DNA of 51,649 nucleotides from an uncultured Salinisphaerales bacterium (GTDB lineage: Bacteria; Pseudomonadota; Gammaproteobacteria; Nevskiales; OUC007): positions 1-51,649 of the forward strand of contig CALBOV010000112.1 in the NCBI GenBank assembly GCA_937896565.1. The letters run 5' to 3'. The notes below the pieces were generated by a model that searched no databases, was not told where the DNA came from, and saw only the letters and a list, made by a program, of their open reading frames with translations. Made by a program: the position numbers and the translations under genes. Shown in pieces: positions 24,472 to 33,222 of this stretch (its first letter is position 1; each line of letters opens with the position of its first letter).

Positions 24472-24885
24472 ATGATTCCGGTTCCCACCAAGCTGACTCT
24501 GCACCGCGCATCGCGCGTGCTGGACGTGACCTATGACGACGGGTCCACCTACTCGATTCCCGCCGAGCTGATGCGCGTCTATTCGCCATCGGCCGAGGTC
24601 AAGGGTCACGGCCCCGGGCAGGAGAAGCTGGTCTGGGGCAAGCGCAGTGTCGGCATCGAACACATCGAGGCGGTGGGCAGTTACGCGATCCGTCCCGTGT
24701 TCGACGACGGGCATGACAGCGGCCTCTACGGGTGGCAGTTGCTGCACGAGTTCTGCATGAACCAGGACGCGCTGTGGCAGAACTACCTGGCCCGGCTCGA
24801 CGCCGCCGGCGTGGGTCGCGACCCCGGTGTGCGCACGCTCGATTCCGTCGTCAAGCAATACAACCCCAACGCGGGCAAGGCCTGA
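24472..24885 (+). CDS. DUF971 / gamma-butyrobetaine hydroxylase-like N-terminal domain protein
   Basis: A 137-residue protein from ATG 24472 ([23 protein letters not shown]). The domain corresponds to the N-terminal part of gamma-butyrobetaine dioxygenase ([23 protein letters not shown]-like segment, then [21 protein letters not shown]). Stand-alone forms are usual directly upstream of ubiE in gammaproteobacteria, as here; their role is not established to my knowledge. The stop overlaps the ubiE start (TGATG). A TTG six codons upstream is the ORF-track start but is less likely. Confidence 0.9.
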   Translation: MIPVPTKLTLHRASRVLDVTYDDGSTYSIPAELMRVYSPSAEVKGHGPGQEKLVWGKRSVGIEHIEAVGSYAIRPVFDDGHDSGLYGWQLLHEFCMNQDALWQNYLARLDAAGVGRDPGVRTLDSVVKQYNPNAGKA

Positions 24886-25628
24886 TGAGCAAGACCACGC
24901 ATTTCGGTTACGAGACCGTCAACGCCACCGACAAGACCCGCCGCGTCGGTGAAGTGTTCGCCTCGGTGGCGTCGCGCTATGACTTGATGAACGACCTGAT
25001 GTCGATGGGCATTCATCGCGTCTGGAAGCGCTTCACCATCGATCTGGCCGCTGTCCGGCCCGGTGAGCGGGTGCTGGACCTGGCCTCGGGCACCTGCGAT
25101 CTGGCTGGCAAGTTCGCCCGTCAGGCCGGGCCGGAGGGGCAGGTCATCGCCTCCGACATCAACCCGTCCATGCTCAGCGTGGGTCGGGATCGCATGATCG
25201 ACCGCGGCATCGTTCAGGGCATGGACTACGTGATCGCCAACGCCGAGGAACTGCCGTTCCCGACCGATCACTTCGACTGCGTCACCATGGCTTTCGGCCT
25301 GCGCAACGTCACCGACAAGGATGCGGCGCTGGAGGAAATACAGCGCGTGACCAAGCCGGGCGGCCGCGCGCTGGTGCTGGAATTCTCCAAGCCGACCTCG
25401 ACCGGCTTCGGCAAGCTCTACGACGAATATTCCTTCAAGGTGCTCCCGGCGCTGGGCCGCTACGTCGCCAAGGACGAGGCCAGCTACCGCTACCTCGCCG
25501 AGTCCATCCGCATGCATCCGGATCAGGACACGCTGAAGGGCATGATGGAAACGGCCGGCTTCCTGCGCTGCCAGTACTTCAACCTCGCCGGCGGCATCTG
25601 CGCCGTGCACCGGGGCTTTGGCGCATGA
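24885..25628 (+). CDS. ubiE: bifunctional demethylmenaquinone / 2-methoxy-6-polyprenyl-1,4-benzoquinol methyltransferase
   Basis: S-adenosylmethionine-dependent C-methyltransferase of ubiquinone (and, where present, menaquinone) synthesis. ATG 24885 gives 247 residues; the ORF track frame is extended into DUF971. Motifs: [35 protein letters not shown]-type N-terminus, SAM motif [17 protein letters not shown]-like motif ([17 protein letters not shown]) and EFSKPT. It is followed by ubiJ with an ATGA overlap, a common gammaproteobacterial order, although ubiB is not next here. Confidence 0.97.
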   Translation: MSKTTHFGYETVNATDKTRRVGEVFASVASRYDLMNDLMSMGIHRVWKRFTIDLAAVRPGERVLDLASGTCDLAGKFARQAGPEGQVIASDINPSMLSVGRDRMIDRGIVQGMDYVIANAEELPFPTDHFDCVTMAFGLRNVTDKDAALEEIQRVTKPGGRALVLEFSKPTSTGFGKLYDEYSFKVLPALGRYVAKDEASYRYLAESIRMHPDQDTLKGMMETAGFLRCQYFNLAGGICAVHRGFGA

Positions 25629-26245
25629 GCCTGATCGCCAACGGCGTCGCCGTGGTCGAGGCCGGGCTCAACCGCGCGCTGGCGCTGGACCCGGAGGTCG
25701 CCGATCGCCTGCGCAAGCTGGACGGCCGCGTCATCGCCGTGACCATTTCCGGCTGGGACCAGACCGTGTTCGCCGTGCCCGTGGTCGATCGTTTGCAGCT
25801 CTCCGTGTTCTGGCCGGACGAACCCGACGTGCGGCTCAGCGGACGCCTCGGTGACTTCGCGCGCCTGGCCGCGTCGGGCGCCGACAAGCAGGCCGAATTG
25901 CTGTCCGGCGGCGTGCGTATCGAGGGCGACGCCGTGCTGGCGCAGCGCTTCGCCGAGGTGTTCGAGGCGCTGGATATCGACCTTGAGGCGCCGCTGGAGC
26001 GGATGTTCGGGCCGATCGCCGCCCACCGCATCGGTCAGACCGCGCGGCGCTTTTTCGGCTGGGGTCGTGAGGCGATGAAGACCCTGGGCGATGACACCAT
26101 CGAGTTCCTGCGCGAGGAAACCGGTGATCTCGTCCACGGCGACGACGTCAACGACTGGATGGATGCCGTCGACGACCTGCGGACCGGAACGGACCGGCTC
26201 GAAGCCCGCATCCGGCGCCTGGAACGCAAAACCGCCGAGGCGTGA
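25625..26245 (+). CDS. ubiJ: ubiquinone biosynthesis accessory factor UbiJ (SCP2 domain)
   Basis: Assists the soluble Ubi metabolon, binding lipid intermediates through an SCP2-like domain. The 206-residue product ([21 protein letters not shown]) has the SCP2 core in the first 110 residues ([18 protein letters not shown], then [14 protein letters not shown]) and a C-terminal helical, coiled-coil-like tail ([21 protein letters not shown]). The length matches UbiJ (Escherichia coli YigP, 201). It overlaps both neighbours, which implies co-translation in a ubiE operon. Confidence 0.93.
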   Translation: MSLIANGVAVVEAGLNRALALDPEVADRLRKLDGRVIAVTISGWDQTVFAVPVVDRLQLSVFWPDEPDVRLSGRLGDFARLAASGADKQAELLSGGVRIEGDAVLAQRFAEVFEALDIDLEAPLERMFGPIAAHRIGQTARRFFGWGREAMKTLGDDTIEFLREETGDLVHGDDVNDWMDAVDDLRTGTDRLEARIRRLERKTAEA

Positions 26246-26829
26246 GCCGGTCGCTGGAACAGACGCTCGACTACCTGATCGAGGTCGACAAGCTCAAGAC
26301 GATCCAACGGCAATCGTGGATCACCGACGGCTCCCGGCAGGAAAATTCCGCAGAACACTCCTGGCATGCCGCGCTGTCGGCCATGGTGCTGGCGCCGTTC
26401 GCCGTCTACCCGGTCAACGTCGACCGCGTCATCCGCATGTTGCTGCTGCACGACATCGTCGAAATCGATGCCGGTGACACCTTTCTCTACGACGCCGAAG
26501 CCGCGGCCGATCAGGCCGAACGTGAACAACAGGCCGCCGATCGCCTGTTCGGCATGCTGCCGTTCGAGCAGGGCAGCGCCGACCGGGCGCTGTGGGATGA
26601 ATTCGAGGCCGGCGAGACCCCGGACGCGCAATTCGCCAAGGCCGTGGATCGGGTCAATCCCGTTCTGCTGAATCTCGCCACCGAAGGACAGGGTTGGCGC
26701 CGGCACGGCATCCGTCTGACGCAGGTGCTGGATCGCAACGGCGGTGTCGCCGGGCCGTTGCCGGATGTCTGGAACAGGTTGAAGGCGAGGCTTGAGGCGG
26801 CGGCGGATGCGGGCTGGCTGCTGCGATAG
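26242..26829 (+). CDS. HD domain hydrolase (YfbR/HDDC2-like, COG1896)
   Basis: A 195-residue metal-dependent phosphohydrolase. Metal-ligand motifs of the HD fold are in place: ENSAEHSWHAALSAMVLAP (first His), LLLHDIVEIDAGDT (HD pair near 74-75) and AKAVDRVNPVLLNLATEG (last Asp). Relatives include 5'-deoxynucleotidase YfbR and human HDDC2, so a nucleotide 5'-monophosphatase activity is plausible. Start is GTG overlapping the ubiJ stop. It occupies the place next to ubiJ where ubiB lies in many relatives; no functional link to ubiquinone is known to me. Confidence 0.88.
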   Translation: MSRSLEQTLDYLIEVDKLKTIQRQSWITDGSRQENSAEHSWHAALSAMVLAPFAVYPVNVDRVIRMLLLHDIVEIDAGDTFLYDAEAAADQAEREQQAADRLFGMLPFEQGSADRALWDEFEAGETPDAQFAKAVDRVNPVLLNLATEGQGWRRHGIRLTQVLDRNGGVAGPLPDVWNRLKARLEAAADAGWLLR

Positions 26830-26854
26830 CACGGGGCATTCGAGGTGACGAGAT

Positions 26855-27319
26855 TCAGTCAGGCATGGCCTGGACGCTGAATCGCATTCCGCAACGCAAT
26901 TCGCCGTCCGAGATCACATTCGCCCGAAGGCCGCCCTTGTGCACCCAGGCTTTCACGACCCGGGAGGCAGGCAGCGTGTCGGTGGCCAGTTCGTCGCCCA
27001 GCGTCGCGCACGGTTCGCAGAGTTCGACGCCGTAGAACCGCGCCCCGCCAACCTCGAACAACCGTCCGACCAGATCGTTCAGACGAACACCCCGTGTGAC
27101 CACGTTGCGGCGTGTGTCTCCGGGGGAAATCGTGAGATTGAATGTCCTGTTGAAGTCTTCCACTGCCTCGGCTTCGATGAACGTGATGTTCTGGCCGGGC
27201 CAGTCCGACCGGTCGAAATTGCGATCGCCGACGATGCCCTTTCCAGGGATGACGGAAACCCGGTCAACCGACACCTGCGGCTCCCCGCTGCGTGCGGCGA
27301 TGAAGATGGCTTCGATCAT
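26855..27319 (-). CDS. MOSC domain-containing protein
   Basis: ATG 27319 gives a 154-residue protein consisting of a single MOSC domain, the family of molybdenum cofactor sulfurase C-terminal and YiiM/YuaD-type proteins that handle sulfur or the molybdenum cofactor. Visible motifs: VIPGKGIVGDRNF (N-terminal strand), TRRNVVTRGVRLNDLVGR, and ELCEPCATLG with the conserved Cys. It is convergent with the HD hydrolase and separated by 32 bp from the upstream membrane protein. The ORF track joins it to a long upstream frame that is a shadow of that membrane protein. Substrate unknown. Confidence 0.88.
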   Translation of the reverse strand: MIEAIFIAARSGEPQVSVDRVSVIPGKGIVGDRNFDRSDWPGQNITFIEAEAVEDFNRTFNLTISPGDTRRNVVTRGVRLNDLVGRLFEVGGARFYGVELCEPCATLGDELATDTLPASRVVKAWVHKGGLRANVISDGELRCGMRFSVQAMPD

Positions 27320-27351
27320 GTTGAGGTGCTTGCTCGACGGTAGCGCCCGAC

Positions 27352-28101
27352 TCAATAGCCGGTATGACTCGTCGGATCCAGCTCCTTCTTGCTGAGCCGC
27401 TCTTCCCGATCCTTGTCCGTCGCCCAGATCACCTGTGGGAACAGCAGCACGCGCAGCAGGCCGATCAGCATGTACAGGTAGCTGAGCGAGAACAGGATTC
27501 CGCAGACGATGGAGATGACCTCGAAATTCGGACTCACGTACTTGATGCCCCACCACGACATCACGTCGGTGAGCGCGGCGGCCAGGCCGATGGGGAACAC
27601 CCACTGGTAGATCCAGAGGTGGTTGAACTGCATCGAGAACGGGATGCCGATGACCAGAAAGCTGGTCGTGAACCCGAACAAATGGGCGTGGGTGAAGGCG
27701 ATGAGCTTGCCCTGCGACATGTTGGCGAAGTACGCCTCGGCGCTGCCGTGCAGATGAAGCTGGTAGGCGATTTCCGCCGCGCCGAAGGCGAACGCGATGC
27801 CGTAGAGGGTGATCGCCAGGGCCAGCCCGCGCTTTACGCCGGTGGGGAAATAGAACAGCGTCAGTGATTCCTTGCTGACCCGGAACGGCACGGCCAGCCG
27901 GCCCAGCCACAGCACGAAGAAGAAGAAGGCGCCCAGCGCGATTGGGCTGCCGATGGACTGCCAGGCTGGTGGCGGTGGCTCCACTTCGACCAGGTCGTCC
28001 ATGTCCAGCGCGTCGAGCACGGACAGGTCGTCCTGGGCGTGGGCCCATTCCGGCCCGAAGATGGCGATGGCCAGAACGGCCAGCATCCAGATGGCTTTCA
28101 C
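27352..28101 (-). CDS. uncharacterised multi-pass membrane protein with signal peptide
   Basis: A 249-residue protein with a cleavable-looking signal (MKAIWMLAVLAIAIFGPEWAHA), a short acidic Pro-rich periplasmic segment and about six transmembrane helices. A striking conserved-looking segment is IAFTHAHLFGFTTSFLVIGIP (near 134-154), with His residues inside a membrane helix that could bind haem or metal; TWW-type aromatic and charged ends follow. The C-terminus is hydrophilic (KDREERLSKKELDP). I do not recognise a characterised family. It may be co-transcribed with the MOSC gene and is divergent from the CNB-EAL gene. Confidence 0.75.
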   Translation of the reverse strand: MKAIWMLAVLAIAIFGPEWAHAQDDLSVLDALDMDDLVEVEPPPPAWQSIGSPIALGAFFFFVLWLGRLAVPFRVSKESLTLFYFPTGVKRGLALAITLYGIAFAFGAAEIAYQLHLHGSAEAYFANMSQGKLIAFTHAHLFGFTTSFLVIGIPFSMQFNHLWIYQWVFPIGLAAALTDVMSWWGIKYVSPNFEVISIVCGILFSLSYLYMLIGLLRVLLFPQVIWATDKDREERLSKKELDPTSHTGY

Positions 28102-28184
28102 GTGGTCTCCCCCTTGTTTTTTGTCAGTCTAATCGCTTGTGCCCGGAATGCCCGCGCCGTAATGTTCGCCGGGGGGTAAATTCG

Positions 28185-29390
28185 ATGCTCGACGCGGGTC
28201 AGCGACGCACATACGAAGACGGGGAACTGGTCTTCGCCGAGGGTGATGCCGGCGACGTGGCCTATCTGCTGGACGATGGTGCCGTCGAGGTCTTCACCGG
28301 TTCCGGTGACCAGCGCACGGTGTTCGCGACGCTGGGGCCGGGCGAGATCGTCGGCGAGATGGCGTTGATTGATACCCGGCCGCGTTCCGCCAGCGTCCGC
28401 GCCATCGGCACCACCAAGCTCACCGTGATCAGCCGCGAAGGCCTGAGCGATCGCCTGGAATCCGTTGATCCGATGGTTCAGCTCGTGCTGCATAGCATGC
28501 TCGGCCGATTCCGCGTGGCCATGCATCGCGTGCGTAGCGGCGAGGAGGAGCCTGCACCGCGGCGTGTGCCTGAAGCCGAAGCCCTGCCGAATGCGCCGGT
28601 CAACGAGGCGCTGCGCCACGGGGTGTTGCAGCAAAGTCGCATGGAGGCGCGGCTGCGCGATGCCATCGCGGCGGATGCGCTGGAACTGCACTACCAGCCG
28701 ATCGTAAAGCTGCCGCTGGGCAAGCCGGTGGGCTACGAGGCACTGGTGCGCTGGCCAGTGGCCGACGGCGGCGTGATCTCGCCGGCCGAGTTCATTCCGC
28801 TGGCCGAGCAGACATCGCTGATTCTGGAACTGGATGCCTGGGTGATCCGCCGCGCCTGTATGGACTTCATGGCGCAGGGGCGGCGGCTGGCCGGCCAGTA
28901 CGTCAGCGTGAACCTGTCCGGGCGTCAGTTCGCGCAACCGACGGCCTACGACCTGATCGAGTCGACGCTCCAGTCCACCGGGCTGCCGCCGGAGCGGTTG
29001 CAGATCGAGCTCACCGAAGGCGTGGTGATGTCCGACCCGGACCACGCGGCGGAATTGCTCGCCGAATTGCAGAAGCTCGGAATCTCCATCGCCATTGACG
29101 ATTTTGGTACCGGCTACTCCTCGCTGGCCTACCTGCACACGTTCTCGGCGGATGTGCTCAAGCTCGATCTGAGCTTCGCCCGCGAGGTTCGCAAAGGCCC
29201 CAGCGGCGCCCGCATCGTCCGAGGGATTTCGGCGATGGCTGACGAACTGGGGCTGCGTGTGGTCGCCGAGGGCATCGAGGCCGATGCCGAAGGTCGCCAG
29301 CTCTACAAGCTGGGCTGTGGCTGGGGGCAGGGGTTTGGTTACGCACGCCCGCAGCCTCTCGCGCAGCTGCTCGACGATTCCGAGGCGTAG
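28185..29390 (+). CDS. cyclic nucleotide-binding domain plus EAL domain protein (c-di-GMP phosphodiesterase)
   Basis: ATG 28185 follows GGGGGGTAAATTCG and gives 401 residues. Residues about 10-120 form a CAP-type cyclic nucleotide-binding domain (GELVFAEGDAGDVAYLLDDG, GPGEIVGEMALIDTRPRSASVRA with the phosphate-binding PRSA). Residues about 165-395 form an EAL domain with the catalytic set in place: YEALVRW, VNLSGRQF, IELTEGV, IDDFGTGYSS, KLDLSF, VAEGIE and QGFGYARP. It therefore looks like an active c-di-GMP hydrolase gated by cAMP, cGMP or another nucleotide. No membrane segments. Its convergent neighbour is a MinD-like ATPase. Confidence 0.92.
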   Translation: MLDAGQRRTYEDGELVFAEGDAGDVAYLLDDGAVEVFTGSGDQRTVFATLGPGEIVGEMALIDTRPRSASVRAIGTTKLTVISREGLSDRLESVDPMVQLVLHSMLGRFRVAMHRVRSGEEEPAPRRVPEAEALPNAPVNEALRHGVLQQSRMEARLRDAIAADALELHYQPIVKLPLGKPVGYEALVRWPVADGGVISPAEFIPLAEQTSLILELDAWVIRRACMDFMAQGRRLAGQYVSVNLSGRQFAQPTAYDLIESTLQSTGLPPERLQIELTEGVVMSDPDHAAELLAELQKLGISIAIDDFGTGYSSLAYLHTFSADVLKLDLSFAREVRKGPSGARIVRGISAMADELGLRVVAEGIEADAEGRQLYKLGCGWGQGFGYARPQPLAQLLDDSEA

Positions 29391-29413
29391 TCGGCGCGGC
29401 CGCCAGTTTGGTC

Positions 29414-30511
29414 TCAGGCGGCGAGGCCGCTGCCATGCCTGCGCAGATGGGCGTCCACCTCTTCCGGGCGGAAGTACACACGCAGCTTCCAGGCATCTCG
29501 GGGCCTGCCGCCCAGTGCGTGATCGTCCAGCCAGTCGACCATGTTCAGCAGTGCCTGGACGTCATCATCGGAGTAGTCACGCGGCGGTGCTTCCGGAGGG
29601 AAATGGGTTTCCAGCGGCTGGGCGGCTGCGGCCACGGCTTTGCGCAGGGGCGAACCCGATGGTGAGTCCAGAAAGCCCGGCACGTTCAGCAGCGATCGCC
29701 GCAGGTCCGGCATGTCCGGCAGGTGGCCCAGCCAGTCCAGTTCCACGCCCAGCTTTTGCCGGCACAGCATCCGCAGATTGTCGATCAGCACCGGACTGGC
29801 CTGGGCCGAATGCCGGTTGACCAGCAGCGCGGGACGAAACGCCTGCTGCACCTCGTCGATCAGCGCGACTGCGTCGGGCGCCTGCGCCCGGGCCTGCTGC
29901 CGCAGCCAGTCCAGGCTGAAGGCGCGTCGATCCTCCGGCAGCGCCAGATCGGCTTCCAGCGCCTCGCCCAGCGTTTCGTGGTGTCGGAACACCGATTGCA
30001 GCGTGCGCAGCAACGCGCTCTTGATGAAGCCATAGGCGTTCATCACCGCGGCTGGCTCGGGCTCGGTGACGATCACGCCGTCGTCCGCCGCGTCGAAGAA
30101 ATCCAGCGTGTTGAAGGCGACGCCGGCGCCGAGGTCGAGCATGACCACATCGGCGTCCAGCGCGCGAATGTGACGGAGCAGTTTCTGCTTGAGCCAGTGC
30201 GGCGGATTGGCCATGCCCGGGAATGACTCCGCGCCACTGCAAAGTCGCAGATGGGGCAGGCCGGTGGGGATGAGCAGCGGCTCCAGGCTGTCGGTTTTCC
30301 GACGCAGGAAATCCGCCAGTGTCGGTGTCTGCCGGCGGATGCCCAGGTAGCTGTGCAGGTTGGCGGCGCCGAGGTCCAGATCGATCAGCACGACGCGCCG
30401 CTGCTGGCGCGCCCAGTGACAGGCCAGCGCGGTCGACACGATGCTCTTGCCGACGCCGCCCTTGCCGCCGCCGATGGCGATGATCCGCTTGGCCTTGCGT
30501 TCGAGTTTCAC
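29414..30511 (-). CDS. MinD/ParA family P-loop ATPase (FlhG-like)
   Basis: A 365-residue ATPase with a deviant Walker A at 14-23 (GGGKGGVGKS), switch I region (IDLDLGAANLHSYLG) and Walker B-like VVMLDLGAGVAFNTLDFF. Relatives place protein complexes at cell poles or count flagella. The C-terminus (about 300-365) adds a segment ending DAWKLRVYFRPEEVDAHLRRHG, perhaps a small DNA- or protein-binding module. No flagellar genes are present; it follows the cytochrome operon by 128 bp on the same strand. Start at the ATG 30511 with MKLERKAKRIIAIGGGKGG. Specific role unknown. Confidence 0.85.
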   Translation of the reverse strand: MKLERKAKRIIAIGGGKGGVGKSIVSTALACHWARQQRRVVLIDLDLGAANLHSYLGIRRQTPTLADFLRRKTDSLEPLLIPTGLPHLRLCSGAESFPGMANPPHWLKQKLLRHIRALDADVVMLDLGAGVAFNTLDFFDAADDGVIVTEPEPAAVMNAYGFIKSALLRTLQSVFRHHETLGEALEADLALPEDRRAFSLDWLRQQARAQAPDAVALIDEVQQAFRPALLVNRHSAQASPVLIDNLRMLCRQKLGVELDWLGHLPDMPDLRRSLLNVPGFLDSPSGSPLRKAVAAAAQPLETHFPPEAPPRDYSDDDVQALLNMVDWLDDHALGGRPRDAWKLRVYFRPEEVDAHLRRHGSGLAA

Positions 30512-30639
30512 TGCTGGTCGCTGGTCCGGACGATAACGGGAGCCTGCCGGCTGAGCCGGCCATTGCCCTGGAGAGGCAAGTTTGGGTCCCGGCAGCCCGC
30601 TGCGGCCGTGCGTTCGCCAGCGTCAGGCGGCTGACGGCA

Positions 30640-31428
30640 TCAGCCGGATTTCAGTCGCACCAGCAACATCGTCGCGGCCTTTTGCACCGTGCGGTTCACC
30701 GCGGCGGGAACGGCGTCGTCCGCGTCCGGCGGTTCCAGCGTTTCGACCGACTGGCCGATGAAGCCGTCGTACAGAGCCTCGCGCCGCGCCGCCTCCAGGC
30801 TGCCGGCGTCGATTGCGCTTGCATGCGTGATTCGCAGCTGCCGATCGGTGGCGAGCAGCACGAAGAACTGCTGTCCTTCGTGTTGCCCGGGCACGATGAT
30901 GGCCGTGCCGATCGGGCGGCGTTCCCGGACGGGCACGTAGATGGTGTTCTCGTCCTCGGCGGCGAGGGTTACGCCGCGGGCTGCGGCGCGGGCGATTTCC
31001 CGGTCCGTGAAGATCGCGTCGACGAGCTTGTAGGTCGTCACGTCGGGGAACAACGCGCGGACCGCTTTCGGGATCAGGTTGCTGGTGTCCAGCCAGTCGC
31101 CGGGCGCGTCGGGGGTCGAACTGTCCGAACCAGGACTGGATCGCGCCTCCGACTCGGCGCCATTTCGGACGCCGTCGCCGTCCGCGTCCAGCGCCGCGAT
31201 CTTCGCGAAGGCTCCGGCATTCAGGCCGGCATCCTTGAACTGCTGACCATACTGGTTGACCGGCGTGCCGCCGCCGTCCTTGTGGCAGGCGTTGCAGGAG
31301 GGCATGTAACCGAACTGGTTCTTGTACAGCCGCGCGAAGGCGGGCTCCGCCTGCGCCGGCGTGCCGAGCAGCCAGCCCGCGGCGATCAGCGTGGGTAGTG
31401 CGAGCCTGCGAAACGGGGTGGGGCGCAT
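30640..31428 (-). CDS. exported mono-haem c-type cytochrome with EF-hand-like segment
   Basis: A 262-residue periplasmic protein: signal peptide MRPTPFRRLALPTLIAAGWLLGTPAQA, one haem c site CNACH (near 45-49), then DADGDGVRNGAE (near 81-92), a calcium-binding-type loop. The C-terminal two-thirds has no recognised domain; it includes TYKLVDAIFTDREIARAAARGVTL, GTAIIVPGQHEGQQFFVLLATD, which resembles FMN-binding or similar small redox domains only vaguely. Third gene of the cytochrome operon, 9 bp after the previous stop. Probably an electron carrier or redox partner of the two larger cytochromes; substrate unknown. Confidence 0.8.
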   Translation of the reverse strand: MRPTPFRRLALPTLIAAGWLLGTPAQAEPAFARLYKNQFGYMPSCNACHKDGGGTPVNQYGQQFKDAGLNAGAFAKIAALDADGDGVRNGAESEARSSPGSDSSTPDAPGDWLDTSNLIPKAVRALFPDVTTYKLVDAIFTDREIARAAARGVTLAAEDENTIYVPVRERRPIGTAIIVPGQHEGQQFFVLLATDRQLRITHASAIDAGSLEAARREALYDGFIGQSVETLEPPDADDAVPAAVNRTVQKAATMLLVRLKSG

Positions 31429-31437
31429 CGGTCGTCC

Positions 31438-33156
31438 TCAGAAATCGAACAGCGCGGGGATTTGCTCGCGCATCGGTGTCAGCGGGTCGTCGCCGTTGGC
31501 CAGCGCCTGTTCCAGATGTTCACGTTGCCAGGAGCCTTCCGGCGGCATCAACTGGCCGGCCTTGCGCGTGCCGCGATAGCGCTCGTAGTCCAGCGCGTCA
31601 CGAATCTTGTCGGTGGCCTGGATGTGATCCAGCACGTCGGCCTCGGTGCCGCCGGCCATGAAGTTCAGGCGGGCGTTGGGATTGTCACGATGACAGCCGA
31701 AACAGTAGGTCTCGAAGGGTTTGAGCGGCGAGTCGGCGGCCAGTTGCAGCGGGGGTTCGCCCTCGCGTATGGGCGGTGACAGTTCGGTGAGCGGCAGGCC
31801 CCAGCGCGTCGCTCGGGCATCCGCACCCAGCCGGGCCAGCAACGCCAGCATGATCTCGGTGCGACGGAACGGAACCGCCCCAACGTGCTCGTTCAGCGAT
31901 GAGTCGTTCAGCGCGGCGAGGATAGCGTTGACCCCTCCGGTACGTCGCAGGCGGTCGATGTCCGTTGGAGTGAAGGCCTGCGCCAGCGCGTATACCGCAT
32001 CCAGGTCCCGCGGCTGCGCCCAGCGTGCCGGGGGGCGCCGGGTCAGTGGATCGAACTCGGCCGGCAGCGGCGGCAGCGCGTCGAAGGCCTCCAGCTTGTC
32101 CTCCCCGCGCTGGTCGTCACCGCCAGCATCGCGGCCGAACACGGCGCGCTTGAGGCCGGCCAGCCAACCGCCCTGGTACAGGTCATCCTCCAGCGGGTTG
32201 CGGTTGTTCAGGTCGTTGTCCGGTACCTCGAAACCGCGCTCGGGCCAGTTGGTGGCCAGACGGGTTGCCAGTGCGGTGGCTGACTCCGACGCCGGGTCGT
32301 AGCTGCCGGGTGCCAGTGCGTAGCGCAGCGCCTCGGTCAGCAGCTCGCGGCGGCATTGATCGCCGGGGCCGCCTTCGCCGCAGCCATCCAGCCAGATGCG
32401 TTGGGCCAGAGGGATCATGTTGGCGATGTCCGTCGCGTTGTCGATGGCTTCGGGTGCGGCCAGCCGCACGCTGGTCGGCGCGCCGTGCAGGTTGGCGGCC
32501 TCGGGATGCGCCGCGACGATGCGTTCCGCGATCACCGGGGCGGCGTTGGTTTCTTCCCAGGGGCGGACCGGAAAGATCGCCGCGGCATTCTGGTGGCAGG
32601 TCAGGCAGACCCCGCGCCGGGCATAGACGATGCGCGGCGTGCAGCCTTCGCAGTAGTCCTGGACGAGCTGGAATTCGTAGCGACCGGCGGCCTCGTTGTA
32701 GGACAGCACCTCGATCTCGTCGGCGGCGTCGACAAAGCCGAGGAACAACCGCCCCCGCAGTGGCGGAGCCAGGGCGGAGCCGGGCGGCGGCGTGATGTCT
32801 GCCGACAGCACGACGCGCGGATCGGCGAAGGAGGAGCGTCCCTTCTGCAGCGAGCGGCCGTGCGGGATGAGTACCGTGGTCGGGCGCCGGCCCTGGGCAT
32901 CCAGTGTGGCGAGCCAGTCGACGACGGATTCGAACGGGTAGGGCAGCGCGCCGTTCTGCGCGACGAGCTGGTCGAACAGTGATCGGGTGCCCTCGGGCGG
33001 CAGGTCCGAATTCGGGATCACCCGTGCGGACAGGCTGGCCGGGTCGTAAAGCGGCGGCAGCCGTTCGGCCAGATCGTGAACGCCGACACTGTCATCACCG
33101 CCGCCACATCCGGTGGCGAGCAGTGCGATGAACGCGGCGGCGACGACGGTCTTCAT
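31438..33156 (-). CDS. di-haem c-type cytochrome lipoprotein
   Basis: ATG 33156 gives 572 residues with a lipoprotein signal (MKTVVAAAFIALLATGCGGG; lipobox LATGC); the ORF track start is 21 codons further upstream. Two haem c sites are visible: CLTCH (near 208-212, in ARRGVCLTCHQNAAAIFPVRPW, 16 residues after CEGC) and CFGCH (near 482-486). The long segment between them contains no known domain. It lies in the middle of a three-cytochrome operon, 66 bp after the 798-residue cytochrome. Likely anchored to the outer membrane and part of an extracytoplasmic electron chain or oxygenase/peroxidase-type enzyme; not assigned to a known family. Confidence 0.8.
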   Translation of the reverse strand: MKTVVAAAFIALLATGCGGGDDSVGVHDLAERLPPLYDPASLSARVIPNSDLPPEGTRSLFDQLVAQNGALPYPFESVVDWLATLDAQGRRPTTVLIPHGRSLQKGRSSFADPRVVLSADITPPPGSALAPPLRGRLFLGFVDAADEIEVLSYNEAAGRYEFQLVQDYCEGCTPRIVYARRGVCLTCHQNAAAIFPVRPWEETNAAPVIAERIVAAHPEAANLHGAPTSVRLAAPEAIDNATDIANMIPLAQRIWLDGCGEGGPGDQCRRELLTEALRYALAPGSYDPASESATALATRLATNWPERGFEVPDNDLNNRNPLEDDLYQGGWLAGLKRAVFGRDAGGDDQRGEDKLEAFDALPPLPAEFDPLTRRPPARWAQPRDLDAVYALAQAFTPTDIDRLRRTGGVNAILAALNDSSLNEHVGAVPFRRTEIMLALLARLGADARATRWGLPLTELSPPIREGEPPLQLAADSPLKPFETYCFGCHRDNPNARLNFMAGGTEADVLDHIQATDKIRDALDYERYRGTRKAGQLMPPEGSWQREHLEQALANGDDPLTPMREQIPALFDF

Positions 33157-33222
33157 GGGCGGCAGTCTGCGACGTCGGGTCGCGTGATGCCGCCGCTGTC
33201 CAGGGCCGAACATGCGCAACGG

